Below, piece after piece: positions 1 through 7,388 of a DNA stretch of 64,000 nucleotides. The DNA is from Massilia aquatica. Its GTDB lineage: Bacteria > Pseudomonadota > Gammaproteobacteria > Burkholderiales > Burkholderiaceae_D. The notes below the pieces were generated by a model. That model had not been told where the DNA came from. It saw nothing but the letters and a program-made list of their open reading frames with translations, and searched no databases. Location: positions 62,001 to 126,000 of the forward strand of contig NZ_VVIW01000008.1 in the NCBI RefSeq assembly GCF_011682045.1, given 5' to 3'. The stretch's first letter is position 1; every line of letters starts with the position of its first letter. The translations under genes were made by a program, and so were the position numbers.

Positions 1-671
1 GGCTCGACCCGGACACCATCATGATCGGCGAGATCCGCGACAAGGCCTCGGCCCAGAGCGCGCTGCGGGCCTCGATGACCGGCCACCAGGTCTGGACCAC
101 GGTGCACGCCAACAGCGCCATTGCCATCGTCGACCGCCTGCTCGACCTGGGCCTGCCGATGAACATGGTGGCCGACCATACGGTGGTGACCGGCTTGATC
201 AGCCAGCGCCTGGTCAAGCTGCTTTGCCCGCACTGCAAGGTGAAGCTGGTTGATGCGCCCGACGCGCTGGCGGCGCCCATGCTGGCGCGGGTGCGCCAGG
301 CCACCGGCGGCGCTGTCGACCAGGTATGCCTGGCCGGCCCGGGCTGCGCGGCCTGCCGCCAGCAGGGTACGGCGGGGCGCAGCGTGGTGGCCGAGGTCAT
401 CACGCCGGACGCGCGCTTTTTCGAGTTCATTCGCAACGGCGCCAAAAGCCAGGCGCTGGAGTATTGGCGCCGCGAGCTGGGCGGCCAGACCCTGCTCGAA
501 CATACGCTGGCCAAGGTCGCGGCCGGCCTGGTCGATCCGCGCATGGCCGAGAAAATCGTCGGCCATCTGGCGCTTGAGGCGCCGCGTGTCGAGCGCCGTC
601 TGAACGTGGTGCTTGAGGCGCCGCGCGTCGAGCGCCGCCTGAACGTGGTGGGGTCGGTTCATGCAGGTTGA
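1..671 (+). CDS. pilQ: Type IVb pilus assembly ATPase, C-terminal part (cut by window edge)
   Basis: This is the C-terminal part of a GspE/PilB-family secretion ATPase that powers pilus assembly at the inner membrane. The reading frame is open from base 3, so the start and the Walker A region lie to the left of the window. The visible part has the Walker B-like MIGEIRD, the His-box region TVHANSA and a CPHCK zinc-type pair followed later by CAACR, as in PilB/GspE. The following genes (pilR, pilS, pilM-like, pilV and a lytic transglycosylase) match the plasmid R64 thin pilus set, so this is most likely PilQ of that system. The C-terminus carries a 13-residue tandem duplication. The stop overlaps the start of pilR by 11 bases, indicating translational coupling. 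Confidence 0.85.
   Translation, partial: LDPDTIMIGEIRDKASAQSALRASMTGHQVWTTVHANSAIAIVDRLLDLGLPMNMVADHTVVTGLISQRLVKLLCPHCKVKLVDAPDALAAPMLARVRQATGGAVDQVCLAGPGCAACRQQGTAGRSVVAEVITPDARFFEFIRNGAKSQALEYWRRELGGQTLLEHTLAKVAAGLVDPRMAEKIVGHLALEAPRVERRLNVVLEAPRVERRLNVVGSVHAG
573..650. repeat. 39-bp in-frame tandem duplication in pilQ
   Basis: Two adjacent 39-base units (573-611 and 612-650) encode the same 13 residues, LEAPRVERRLNVV, twice at the C-terminus of PilQ. The DNA copies differ only at silent positions. This may be a slippage duplication that has been kept in frame, just before the pilR start. Confidence 0.9.
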
Positions 672-1737
672 CCTGAACCGCTGGTGGGCGCGCGCCCAGT
701 TCGGCGAAGGGGTGCGGCTGCGCGTGTACCGCAAGATCGCCGCCATGCTGGGCAACGGCGTGCCGCTGCTGAAAATCCTCGACGAACTGTGGGAGCGGGC
801 GTCCTTCGACGGGCGCAAGCCGCAGGAGCCGCTCGCCATCGTGCTGGCCGACTGCCGCCGCACGGTGCAGAACGGGCGCTTTCTCGGGGACGGCCTGGAA
901 TACTGGATACCGAGCACCGAGCGCATGATCATCCTGGCCGGCGAACAGTCCGGCCGGCTGGAGGTCACCTTGCAGGTGCTGGCCGGGGTGGTCAAGTCGC
1001 AAAAGGAAATCAAGCGCGTGATCATCGGCGGGCTGTCGTATCCGCTGGCGATCTTCGGCATGGTGCTGGCCTATCTGTATGTGTTCGGCGTGACCGTGGT
1101 GCCGCAGTTCGCGCGCATGGTCGATCCGGAAAAGTGGCGCGGGTCGGCGCGCTCCCTGTACGTCATGTCGCAGCTGGTGCAGCAGTGGATGCTGCCGATC
1201 GTGGCCGGCATGCTGCTGGTGCTGGTCGCGATCGGACTGTCGATGCCGCGCTGGCGCGGCAATGTGCGCGTGGTGCTGGACCGCTATGCGCCGTATTCGA
1301 TTTACCGGTTGCAGGTCGGGAGCGGCTTCCTGATGGCGTTTTCGGCCTTGCAGTTCGCCGGCATCACGGTCGAAAAATCCTTGCAGCGCCTGTCCGGCCA
1401 GGCCCCGCCATGGCTGCGCGAACGGCTCGACGGCGCGCTGCTGGGGGTGAAGTCGGGCCTCAATTGCGGCGAAGCCTTACGCAACGCCGGCTACGGTTTT
1501 CCGTCGCCCGAAGTGGTCGACGATTTGTGCGTGTATGCCGAATACAAGGGCTTTGCCGACGCGCTCAAGATCCTGGCCGACGAATGGCTGGCCGAGGGTG
1601 TGGAGACGGTGAGCGCCCAGATGAAAGTACTGAACGGGTTTTCGGTGATTGCGCTGGCGCTGGTAATCGCCTGGCTGGTGACCGGGTTTTTCGGCATCCA
1701 GCAAGAGATCGCGAGCATGGCGCGCACCGGACGCTGA
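661..1737 (+). CDS. pilR: Type IVb pilus inner-membrane platform protein PilR (GspF family)
   Basis: A 358-residue polytopic protein of the T2SF/GspF family, the inner-membrane platform that couples the assembly ATPase to pilin polymerisation. It shows the family's soluble N-terminal helical domain with the GEQSGRLEVTLQ motif near residue 100. This is followed by membrane segments near 125-145 and 175-195, and a last one near 325-345. Length is normal for the family. The ATG lies inside the end of pilQ (11-base overlap), and pilS follows after 60 bases. The assignment as R64-type PilR rather than a type II secretion GspF rests on the neighbours. Confidence 0.85.
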   Translation: MQVDLNRWWARAQFGEGVRLRVYRKIAAMLGNGVPLLKILDELWERASFDGRKPQEPLAIVLADCRRTVQNGRFLGDGLEYWIPSTERMIILAGEQSGRLEVTLQVLAGVVKSQKEIKRVIIGGLSYPLAIFGMVLAYLYVFGVTVVPQFARMVDPEKWRGSARSLYVMSQLVQQWMLPIVAGMLLVLVAIGLSMPRWRGNVRVVLDRYAPYSIYRLQVGSGFLMAFSALQFAGITVEKSLQRLSGQAPPWLRERLDGALLGVKSGLNCGEALRNAGYGFPSPEVVDDLCVYAEYKGFADALKILADEWLAEGVETVSAQMKVLNGFSVIALALVIAWLVTGFFGIQQEIASMARTGR

Positions 1738-1797
1738 ACGGCGCCGCAGCTGCCGATATTATTTTTGATATTTTTTGACCATCCACTGGAGAACTTC

Positions 1798-2322
1798 ATG
1801 AAACAAGTCCGCTACCCACGCCGCCAATGCGGCGCTTCGCTGCTCGAAGCCATTGCCTATCTCGGCATCGCCGCCATCGTCATCCTGGGCGCGGTCTCGC
1901 TGCTGACCGGCGCGTTCAGCAGTGCGCAATCGAACCAGGCCGGCGAGGAAGTGACGGCGATCCGCACCGCCGTGCGCAAGCTGTACATGGGCCAGGGCTA
2001 CGGCACCGTGGCGATCAACGAGACGCTCAAGAAGGCCGGCGCCTTTCCCGGCACCCTGGCTGTGGCGGCGGACGGCACCGCGACCAATGTCTGGGGCGGC
2101 AATGTCGTCGTCACCGGCGCCACCGGCACTTTTACCATCGCTTACCCCGGCTTGCCGCAGGACGTATGCCTGGCCACCCTGGTAGCGGCCAGCGGCTGGC
2201 AGAAGATCTCGGCGCCCGGCGCTGCGACTATCACGACCTTCCCGGTCGCGCCGGCCGCCGCCGCCACCGCCTGCAGCGTCACCGCCGCCGGCGGCAATGC
2301 GCTGACCTTCACCTCCAATTAA
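1798..2322 (+). CDS. pilS: Major type IVb prepilin PilS
   Basis: A 174-residue prepilin, the subunit of the pilus filament. The N-terminal leader has the class IV cleavage site: Gly followed by ASLLE, with the conserved Glu at mature position 5, then a hydrophobic helix of about 20 residues. Two cysteines in the C-terminal half could form the usual pilin disulphide. An in-frame ATG 33 bases upstream exists, but 1798 is preferred because it gives a compact basic leader (MKQVRYPRRQ) and follows a GGAGA ribosome site. A prepilin peptidase should be needed for cleavage; none is seen in the window. Confidence 0.85.
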   Translation: MKQVRYPRRQCGASLLEAIAYLGIAAIVILGAVSLLTGAFSSAQSNQAGEEVTAIRTAVRKLYMGQGYGTVAINETLKKAGAFPGTLAVAADGTATNVWGGNVVVTGATGTFTIAYPGLPQDVCLATLVAASGWQKISAPGAATITTFPVAPAAAATACSVTAAGGNALTFTSN

Positions 2323-2339
2323 GCCATCAGCGACCGGCC

Positions 2340-2804
2340 ATGTTCAACGCCATGCTCATCGCCGTTCTGCTGGCGCTTACCACCTGGTACAGCGTCACGC
2401 GGATCGACGCCGGCGCCATGGCCGTGCACACCGCGCAGCACGGCCAGGCCAGTGCCATGGCGGCCTACCGCCAGGCGGTGGTGGCGTATTTTACCGCCCA
2501 TCCGGACCGCTACCGGGCCGCGCCAACCGCCGGGCTGATGGCGCCCGGCGCGCCGATGGCGCAGGCCGGCGAGGGCGCTTTTGCCAACTACCGCCTGGAC
2601 GACGGCACCATTGTGGTCTACGCACTGGCGCCGCAGCCCGGCCTGACCGGCGAGCTGCTGGCGTTGTCGCAGCGCTCGCGCATGGTCGGCCACTTCAGCG
2701 GCGGCGTGTTCCGGCCGGCGCTGTCGCCCGGGTCCGGCACGCTCGCCGCACCAGAGGTGGCGATTCCGAACGGCGGCCCGGTGTGGCTGGCTGCGGCCAA
2801 CTGA
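2340..2804 (+). CDS. PilM-like type IVb pilus accessory protein
   Basis: A 154-residue protein that begins with a hydrophobic segment (about residues 3-14) followed by a small mixed domain. Size, N-terminal anchor and position between the prepilin and the tip pilin fit the PilM protein of IncI plasmid thin pili, whose exact role is not well defined. It is read from 2340, where ATG directly follows the pilS stop by 17 bases. The gene ends 11 bases before pilV. The family call is by context and general resemblance only. Confidence 0.6.
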   Translation: MFNAMLIAVLLALTTWYSVTRIDAGAMAVHTAQHGQASAMAAYRQAVVAYFTAHPDRYRAAPTAGLMAPGAPMAQAGEGAFANYRLDDGTIVVYALAPQPGLTGELLALSQRSRMVGHFSGGVFRPALSPGSGTLAAPEVAIPNGGPVWLAAAN

Positions 2805-2815
2805 GGACACCTGCC

Positions 2816-4144
2816 ATGCACTTCAAACAGCGCGGCATCGCCATGATCGAAATCCTGGGCGCGCTGTTGATCGCGGCGATGCTGGTGGCTGGCCTGTCGT
2901 CGATGATCGAAACCGGCCTCGAAGACGCCAAGGCCCAGCGCAGCGCGCAATACCAGTCGGCCATGACGGCGGCGGCAAGCGCCTACCTGGCCGAGCACCA
3001 TGGCGCGCTGGCGCTGCCGGCCAATGTGGGCAAGACCTTGGTGATCACCCCGGCCATGCTGGACGCGGCCGGCATGCTGCCCCCCGGGATGTCCGACGCC
3101 AATCCCTACGGCCAGAGCGCCTGCCTGCTGGTGCGCCCGCGTGTGAAATCGGCGGCGGCGCCGGCCACCATCGTGCTCGATGCGTTGGTGGTGAGCGAAG
3201 GCGCGCCGATCCCGGACCGGGTGCTGGCCTTTGCCGCCGCCAGCGCCGGCGCCGGTTTCATCAGCAGCCGCGACCCGGCCCGGGCGCAGAGCGCGGCCGG
3301 CGCCTGGGCGCTCGGTCCGGCCACTTCGCCCACCCTGGCCAGCTTCACCGGCGCCACCTGCAGCGGCACGGCTGCCGGCATAGGCAGCCTGGTGTCGGCC
3401 CTGTTCTTCGACGGCGCCGGCCAGGCTGGCGATTTCCTGTACCGGAACAAGGTACCGGGCATGCCGGAGCTGAACCAGATGAACGCGCCGATCGGCATGG
3501 GCGCGGCGACGGTGGTGGCGGCCGAAGATGCGTGCAGCGGCGCCGGCATCGCCATCGACGCCGAACGCAACCTGATGAACTGCACCGTTGACGACCGCTG
3601 GCGCCGGGTCAGCCTGAGTTCTTGGAAGAACCCGGTGGCCGCCTACGCCGACCTGGCGCTCCAGCCGAACAGCAAGGATGGCGACGTGCGCCTGGTCACC
3701 GGCCTGGGCCTGGCCTTCAGCTACAGCGCGGCCACCAATGCGTGGCGCCCGCTGGCGGTGGACCAGAACGGCAACCTGGACATGGCGGGGACGCTCACGG
3801 CCGGCGCCGACGTCAACGCCGCTGGCGACATCAATGCCGGGCGCGATCTGACGGCGGTCAGGGACGGCTCGATCAAGGGCGACCTGAACGTGGTCGACAA
3901 GATCCAGGCCAACGGCGTGGTCGCCGACGACTACATGTGGGCGATGACCTATTCGATGGGCGGCCGGTATGCGCCGGGTGCGGGCTGCAACAAATGGTCG
4001 GCGACGGCCAAGCCGCCGCAGCGCATCGACATCATCGGTACCATCGCGCTCGATTCCTCGACGCCGCCGCTGCCGCTGATCTGCACCGGCAGCCATCCGG
4101 ACCACGCCGTGTGGAGGTACATCGACGGCTCGCTGAACCAATGA
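2816..4144 (+). CDS. pilV: Type IVb pilus tip/minor pilin PilV
   Basis: A 442-residue PilV-type minor pilin, expected at the pilus tip, where it would recognise the partner cell or surface. The N-terminus is a class IV leader: Gly then IAMIE, with Glu at position 5, followed by a hydrophobic helix. The body is long and Gly/Ala/Asn-rich, with a short repeated stretch of alternating Asp-Ile and Asn-Ala-Gly near residues 330-360 and cysteines in the last 60 residues. In R64 the 3' end is switched by a shufflon and the rci recombinase. No inverted 19-bp repeats or recombinase are seen here, so the C-terminus seems fixed. It overlaps the next gene by four bases. Confidence 0.8.
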   Translation: MHFKQRGIAMIEILGALLIAAMLVAGLSSMIETGLEDAKAQRSAQYQSAMTAAASAYLAEHHGALALPANVGKTLVITPAMLDAAGMLPPGMSDANPYGQSACLLVRPRVKSAAAPATIVLDALVVSEGAPIPDRVLAFAAASAGAGFISSRDPARAQSAAGAWALGPATSPTLASFTGATCSGTAAGIGSLVSALFFDGAGQAGDFLYRNKVPGMPELNQMNAPIGMGAATVVAAEDACSGAGIAIDAERNLMNCTVDDRWRRVSLSSWKNPVAAYADLALQPNSKDGDVRLVTGLGLAFSYSAATNAWRPLAVDQNGNLDMAGTLTAGADVNAAGDINAGRDLTAVRDGSIKGDLNVVDKIQANGVVADDYMWAMTYSMGGRYAPGAGCNKWSATAKPPQRIDIIGTIALDSSTPPLPLICTGSHPDHAVWRYIDGSLNQ

Positions 4145-4569
4145 GCGCGCGCCGCCCGCATCGGTGGCTGCTGGCCCTCGGGCTGCTGTGCGGGCAGGCT
4201 GACGCCTGCTGGCAGGATGCCGCCGAGCGCTTTGGCGTGAACGCCAGCTTGCTGTACGCGATCGGGCGCACCGAATCCGGCCTCAATCCGCTGGCGCGCG
4301 GCAAAATGAACGCCAACGGCTCCTACGACATCGGCCTGATGCAGATCAACAGCGGCTGGCTGCCGACCCTGCGCCGCCACGGCATCGACGAGAGCCAGCT
4401 GTACGACGCCTGCACCAGCATCCACGTCGGCGCGTGGATCCTGGCGCACAACATGCGCCGGCTCGGCAATTCGTGGGACGCGGTGGGGGCCTACAACGCC
4501 GCCGACCCGAAGAAGCGGTTGGCGTATGCGCTCAAGGTGTACCGCAACCTGCCGCGCGACGCGGGCTGA
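4141..4569 (+). CDS. Lytic transglycosylase of the pilus operon (VirB1/PilT-of-R64 type)
   Basis: A 142-residue exported muramidase-like protein with an SLT domain. It opens peptidoglycan locally for pilus passage. A signal peptide of about 22 residues ends ADA-CW. The catalytic Glu is in the motif GRTESGLNP, followed by GLMQIN, which is typical of this fold. In R64 the equivalent gene is called pilT; that name is avoided here because it also denotes the retraction ATPase. The ATGA overlap with pilV makes it the last clear member of the pilus operon. A short inverted repeat (GGCTA...TAGCC, 4573-4600) follows. Confidence 0.88.
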   Translation: MSARRPHRWLLALGLLCGQADACWQDAAERFGVNASLLYAIGRTESGLNPLARGKMNANGSYDIGLMQINSGWLPTLRRHGIDESQLYDACTSIHVGAWILAHNMRRLGNSWDAVGAYNAADPKKRLAYALKVYRNLPRDAG

Positions 4570-4707
4570 AACGGCTATTTATCCTATAGCGGATGTAGCC
4601 ATCCCCCAGCCGTCCCCTGGAAATCCAGAGGTGGAAGTAATGTGCTAAATTCAGTACGTAATTTGCTTGCGACGTGCTACGATCACTGTATCAATTTGGG
4701 AGGCGTT

Positions 4708-4992
4708 ATGAAATTTTCCAACATTCAACCAATTAGCTACTTGAAAACGAACACGAGCGACGTGATCAAACAAGTGCTGGAAACCCAAGACCCGATAGCG
4801 ATCACGGTGAACGGTAGGGTGCAGGCAGTGGTCCAGGACCATGTCAGCTATCAAAAGACGCAGGACCAACTTGCGATGCTTCGCATCCTTGCTCTTGGCC
4901 AAAAGCAGATTGAGGAAGGCAAGGTAGTTGATCACGATGACGTTATGGCGCTTCTTGAGGCGGAAGACAACGAGGCCTTATTAGTCAAATGA
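4708..4992 (+). CDS. Antitoxin, Phd/YefM family
   Basis: A 94-residue antitoxin expected to bind the toxin encoded next and to repress its own promoter. The N-terminal Phd/YefM fold is recognisable (serine-rich start, SYLKTNTSDVIKQV, then the ITVNGRVQAVVQ strand), and an acidic C-terminus would wrap the toxin. The start at 4708 has a GGGAGG site; the longer frame upstream lacks one. By eye the gene is clearly poorer in GC than the flanking pilus and secretion genes, which suggests acquisition by transfer. It overlaps the toxin start by four bases. Confidence 0.88.
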   Translation: MKFSNIQPISYLKTNTSDVIKQVLETQDPIAITVNGRVQAVVQDHVSYQKTQDQLAMLRILALGQKQIEEGKVVDHDDVMALLEAEDNEALLVK

Positions 4993-5315
4993 AAATCATT
5001 TGGACTCAGTATGCACTGAACGACTTGCAAGACATCCGGGAACATCTCAAAAGGAACGAATCCCCCGCCTTTGTGATGAAGGTGACTCAAGAGATTCTGG
5101 CTGAAGTTAATTCTCTCAAAGGCTGGAAAACAAAAGGCACTTTTGTGCCAGAGCTGGAAGACCTTCATCTGACGGCTCACCGTCAACTTCTGGCCGGTCA
5201 GAATCGCATCATCATCGAGCACGCACAGAACGATACTGTGTATGTTCATCTGATTGCTCATACCAGCCGCAACCTCGAGGCCTTGATTCGGCGTCGCTTG
5301 CTCAACGCTCAATGA
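4989..5315 (+). CDS. Toxin, RelE/ParE family
   Basis: A 108-residue RelE/ParE-superfamily toxin. Members either cleave mRNA on the ribosome or poison gyrase; the sequence does not say which. Family signs are the start KIIWTQYALNDLQDI, a basic middle, and the C-terminal strand pair around RIIIEHAQNDTVYVHLIAHTSR. It is coupled to the antitoxin by an ATGA overlap and shares its lower GC. Its 3' end overlaps the convergent gene on the other strand by seven bases. Confidence 0.87.
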   Translation: MKIIWTQYALNDLQDIREHLKRNESPAFVMKVTQEILAEVNSLKGWKTKGTFVPELEDLHLTAHRQLLAGQNRIIIEHAQNDTVYVHLIAHTSRNLEALIRRRLLNAQ

Positions 5316-5764
5316 GACTGGCCCGATGCCCTGCCGCCGCCCCGGCGGCGCCGGAACACGTGCGCCGCGGTGCTGCTTAACAGATAGGTGATGTACTGCG
5401 GGTCTTCGCCGATGCGCTGCCAGCCGCCGCCGTCCATGAAGCGGATGCAGCGCGCGTTATCGCGCTCGATGCGCACCTGCACCGGGTCGCACAGCGCGAA
5501 CAGCCAGTCCAGCGTGGGCGCGAGCAGCCAGGCCCAGCGGCCGTGGAAGCGCGGCAGCACGGCCAGGTGCAATTCGCGGCCGTCGAAGATGGCGCCGCCG
5601 GCGGGCACGCCATCGATCTCGTAGCCGACCGACGGGCACCCGGCGTAATGGGCCACGGCGCGCTCGCGCGTGACCAGCTCGGTCACGGCGCTGTCGTAGC
5701 GCGGCGATTCGATGTCGTACATGAGGCCCAGATCGGCCTTGTCGGTCAGGCGCAGGTCGGCCAT
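5309..5764 (-). CDS. GNAT-like acetyltransferase, putative
   Basis: A 151-residue soluble protein whose layout resembles GNAT N-acetyltransferases. It has a short charged N-terminus, a central strand-turn-strand (GVPAGGAIFDGRELHLAVLP), a helix after a Gly-containing stretch, and a C-terminal segment RCIRFMDGGGWQRIGE that recalls the family's 'asymmetric' motif near the end of the fold. The start at 5764 has a GGAG site; the longer frame does not. It may be co-transcribed with the 36-codon gene upstream, which stands behind an hrp box. That would make it a possible type III-associated enzyme, but this is inference. Confidence 0.55.
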   Translation of the reverse strand: MADLRLTDKADLGLMYDIESPRYDSAVTELVTRERAVAHYAGCPSVGYEIDGVPAGGAIFDGRELHLAVLPRFHGRWAWLLAPTLDWLFALCDPVQVRIERDNARCIRFMDGGGWQRIGEDPQYITYLLSSTAAHVFRRRRGGGRASGQSH

Positions 5765-5861
5765 GGCAACTCCGTGCGGAAAAAGAGGGAACATTTGGGG
5801 GGAACTGCGGAGGGTGAAACGCGCAGGACCGCTTGCGTGCGGCCCCGCGCCAGTGCCGGAT

Positions 5862-5972
5862 TTAGACGATTGCGCCGCCATCCGAGCCAGCTGGTGGTTG
5901 TGGCGGCGGTGGCGGTGGAACCATCGACATCACGGTGGACAGGGCGGTCAGGGCGGGGACGATCATTGGCAT
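5862..5972 (-). CDS. 36-residue Pro-rich small protein under an hrp box
   Basis: A very small gene with an AAGGA ribosome site six bases before ATG. The product has a hydrophobic, Met-containing N-terminal half (MPMIVPALTALSTVMSMV), then a run of six prolines and a short Gly/Asp tail. No family is recognised. The reason to believe it is the perfect hrp-box match ending 48 bases upstream (6020-6047), with no other open frame between. It could be a secreted peptide, a small membrane protein or a regulatory leader for the acetyltransferase-like gene downstream. Confidence 0.5.
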   Translation of the reverse strand: MPMIVPALTALSTVMSMVPPPPPPQPPAGSDGGAIV

Positions 5973-6019
5973 GGTAGTTCCTTGTGAGAGGTTGAACACA
6001 ACTCCGGTTGGAGTACAGA

Positions 6020-6047
6020 TGAGTGGTGGACGGCGGCACAAGGTTCC
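6020..6047 (-). promoter_or_regulatory. Hrp box (HrpL-type ECF promoter), perfect match
   Basis: On the minus strand the sequence reads GGAACC, 15 bases, CCACTCA, matching the published HrpL consensus GGAACC-N15/16-CCACNNA at every fixed position. It faces the 36-codon gene starting at 5972. Two HrpL-like sigma factors are encoded in the same island. Confidence 0.75.
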
Positions 6048-6093
6048 ATGCGGTGGCGCCACGGCGCCATATTTTTTCTTGTTGCGGGCGGCC

Positions 6094-6519
6094 CTAGGCG
6101 CGCTGGCCCGATACCGACAGCAGCCAGGCGCCGGCGCGGTCCTTGGCGGCCAGGATGGCGTCGAGCAGGCCCGGCTCGTCGGCCAGTTGGGCGATTTCGA
6201 TGCTGTGCAGGATGATATAACGGCCTTCGCTGGCATCCCACAGCCATTCGGCGCCGGGATAGGCGGGGCTGGCCAGCGGCGGCGCCGCCGCCGCCACCAG
6301 CGCGCACCTGGGCAGGTACACGGACACGCACAAGAACGGCTGCGGCGCATCGAACGCCAGCGACGTCAGGGTCAGGATGTCGCCGAACTGCAGTTCCAGC
6401 ACCGGAGGAGCGTCGGTACGGTCCTGGCCGGTCAGTTCGACCAGCTCGCGCAGACAGCGTAGAACCGCTGAGGCGGAACCACCGAACTGCTCCGGCGGGT
6501 CATAGTCGTGTTGCTGCAT
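6094..6519 (-). CDS. CesT-like type III secretion chaperone
   Basis: A 141-residue acidic protein with the size and strand order of class I type III chaperones (CesT/Tir chaperone family). Such chaperones bind the N-terminal region of effectors and keep them secretion-competent. The central LELQFGDILTLTSLAFDA and the following strand FLCVSVYLP resemble the beta-sheet core, flanked by an N-terminal helix with SAVLRCLRELVEL and a C-terminal helix LLDAILAAKDRAGAWLLSV. The start at 6519 has AAGG in place. It is the natural candidate chaperone for the 1359-residue effector. An hrp-box match lies 172 bases upstream. Confidence 0.65.
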   Translation of the reverse strand: MQQHDYDPPEQFGGSASAVLRCLRELVELTGQDRTDAPPVLELQFGDILTLTSLAFDAPQPFLCVSVYLPRCALVAAAAPPLASPAYPGAEWLWDASEGRYIILHSIEIAQLADEPGLLDAILAAKDRAGAWLLSVSGQRA

Positions 6520-6690
6520 AATACCTTGTCGTATAAGTAATGGGTCGGAGCGCAGGGCAAGGAGCGTTAGTCGAATGCTACGCCTTCCGCGCCCGATCGC
6601 CAAGGTCAAACAGTGCCGCCAGCCCCGGTAGCGAGGGCGCTGGCGCGCTGTGACGATCACGCGTGCTGATGCATTGTGCAAACGCCTGTT

Positions 6691-6719
6691 TCTGTGGTTC
6701 AAAAACGGCGCAGCGTTCC
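6691..6719 (-). promoter_or_regulatory. Hrp box upstream of the chaperone gene
   Basis: The minus strand reads GGAACG, 16 bases, CCACAGA. The -10 half matches the HrpL consensus fully and the -35 half differs at one position. It is the only such site before the CesT-like gene at 6519. Confidence 0.6.
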
Positions 6720-6933
6720 CCATTGTCGTCAACGGTTTGTCGACAGGGGCGGCCATTGGCGCGGCATGTGCCGGGGAGGGAGATGCTGGTGAAGGGGGAG
6801 TGGGGCGAGCGGGGTCGCCAGCCGGGGCGCGCGGGCAAGCAACCCGGACTCCGAAGCCGAACTTGAGGAGACTGCCAGCGCCGGCCCTCGGGCCAACGCA
6901 AGAAAACTGCGCGTTGCGCATTTTCAGCACGAA

Positions 6934-6959
6934 CAGGAGCCGCCAGCTGGTGGCTCCTG
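6934..6959 (-). terminator. Hairpin after the 49-codon gene
   Basis: An almost perfect 26-base inverted repeat (CAGGAGCC...GGCTCCTG) begins three bases after the stop of the 49-codon gene. There is only a weak T stretch after it on the minus strand, so termination is likely but not certain. Confidence 0.55.
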
Positions 6960-6961
6960 GA

Positions 6962-7111
6962 TTACTTCTGCTGCCCGGCCGGTGTGCTCGCCTGCTGCTG
7001 GCGATTTTTCAGCTGCGCGCTGAGCGCCTCGCTGGTCGCCATCGCCTTGGCGATCTTCTCCAGGCCCGCTGTGGTACCCGCTGCTGCTGCCGCTGCGACT
7101 GCTGAACCCAT
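6962..7111 (-). CDS. 49-residue Ala-rich small protein (micro-family member)
   Basis: A 49-residue protein starting MGSAVAAAAAAGTTAGLEKI with a GGAG site before the ATG. An Ala/Gly-rich hydrophobic start is followed by an amphipathic helix with MATSEALSA and a Gln-rich tail. The start and the (M)A.(N/S)EALSA core match the two 51-residue proteins nearby, so the three form one small paralogous family. It lies 27 bases after the 60-codon gene and is followed by a hairpin, so these two make a short operon. Its function is unknown; a secreted or needle-associated component of the type III system is possible. Confidence 0.6.
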   Translation of the reverse strand: MGSAVAAAAAAGTTAGLEKIAKAMATSEALSAQLKNRQQQASTPAGQQK

Positions 7112-7138
7112 GAGGTTCTCCTTGAAGGGTGATCGGGA

Positions 7139-7321
7139 TTACTGTTGTTCGTTGACCTGCTTGGCCATGGTGCTGAAGATTTGCAGCTTGGACAGGGCCT
7201 GACCCTGCGCCGCAGCCCACAGCACCAGGTCCGCTTCGTTGCCGAGGGCGGCCGGGCGCTCGAGGGCGGGGCCATTGGCCTGGCCGGGCAACTGCTGCAT
7301 ACGTTGATTCAGATAAGTCAT
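7139..7321 (-). CDS. 60-residue helical protein, candidate type III needle or inner-rod subunit
   Basis: A 60-residue protein with a good GGAGG site. The second half (EADLVLWAAAQGQALSKLQI then FSTMAKQVNEQ) is a predicted amphipathic helix. Its spacing of hydrophobic residues recalls the C-terminal helix of SctF needle or SctI rod proteins. It is shorter than typical needle subunits (about 80), and no conserved needle motif is complete, so the call is tentative. It is followed closely by the 49-codon gene. No hrp box is visible in the 67 bases before it, which instead hold the terminator of the upstream gene, so expression may depend on read-through. Confidence 0.45.
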   Translation of the reverse strand: MTYLNQRMQQLPGQANGPALERPAALGNEADLVLWAAAQGQALSKLQIFSTMAKQVNEQQ

Positions 7322-7355
7322 CGCGACCTCCGGTATCTACAGGGATAAAATGCCG

Positions 7356-7379
7356 AAGGCCGGAGCGGGGTCCGGCCTT
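7356..7379 (-). terminator. Rho-independent terminator after the first 51-codon gene
   Basis: A 9-bp perfect stem (AAGGCCGGA / TCCGGCCTT) with a six-base loop. On the minus strand it is followed by a T-containing stretch. It begins 10 bases after the stop of the 51-codon gene at 7389-7544. Confidence 0.65.
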
Positions 7380-7388
7380 CAGCGCTGC

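Larger units (their letters stand above)
6520..6961. other. 442-bp gene-free stretch between small genes
   Basis: No convincing gene is seen on either strand. It holds an hrp-box match (6691-6719) that reads toward the chaperone gene and a strong hairpin (6934-6959) just after the 49-codon gene. The 172 bases between box and chaperone would form an unusually long leader. Confidence 0.6.

Noticed and set aside
2816-4144. Shufflon at the 3' end of pilV
   Set aside because: No recombinase gene and no repeated inverted recombination sites were seen after the pilV stop.
4663-4683. Promoter boxes TTGCTT and TACGAT before the antitoxin
   Set aside because: The spacing is only nine bases, far from the required 16-18.
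5307-5320. Terminator between the toxin and the convergent acetyltransferase-like gene
   Set aside because: The two genes overlap by seven bases and no hairpin with a T-run could be drawn there.
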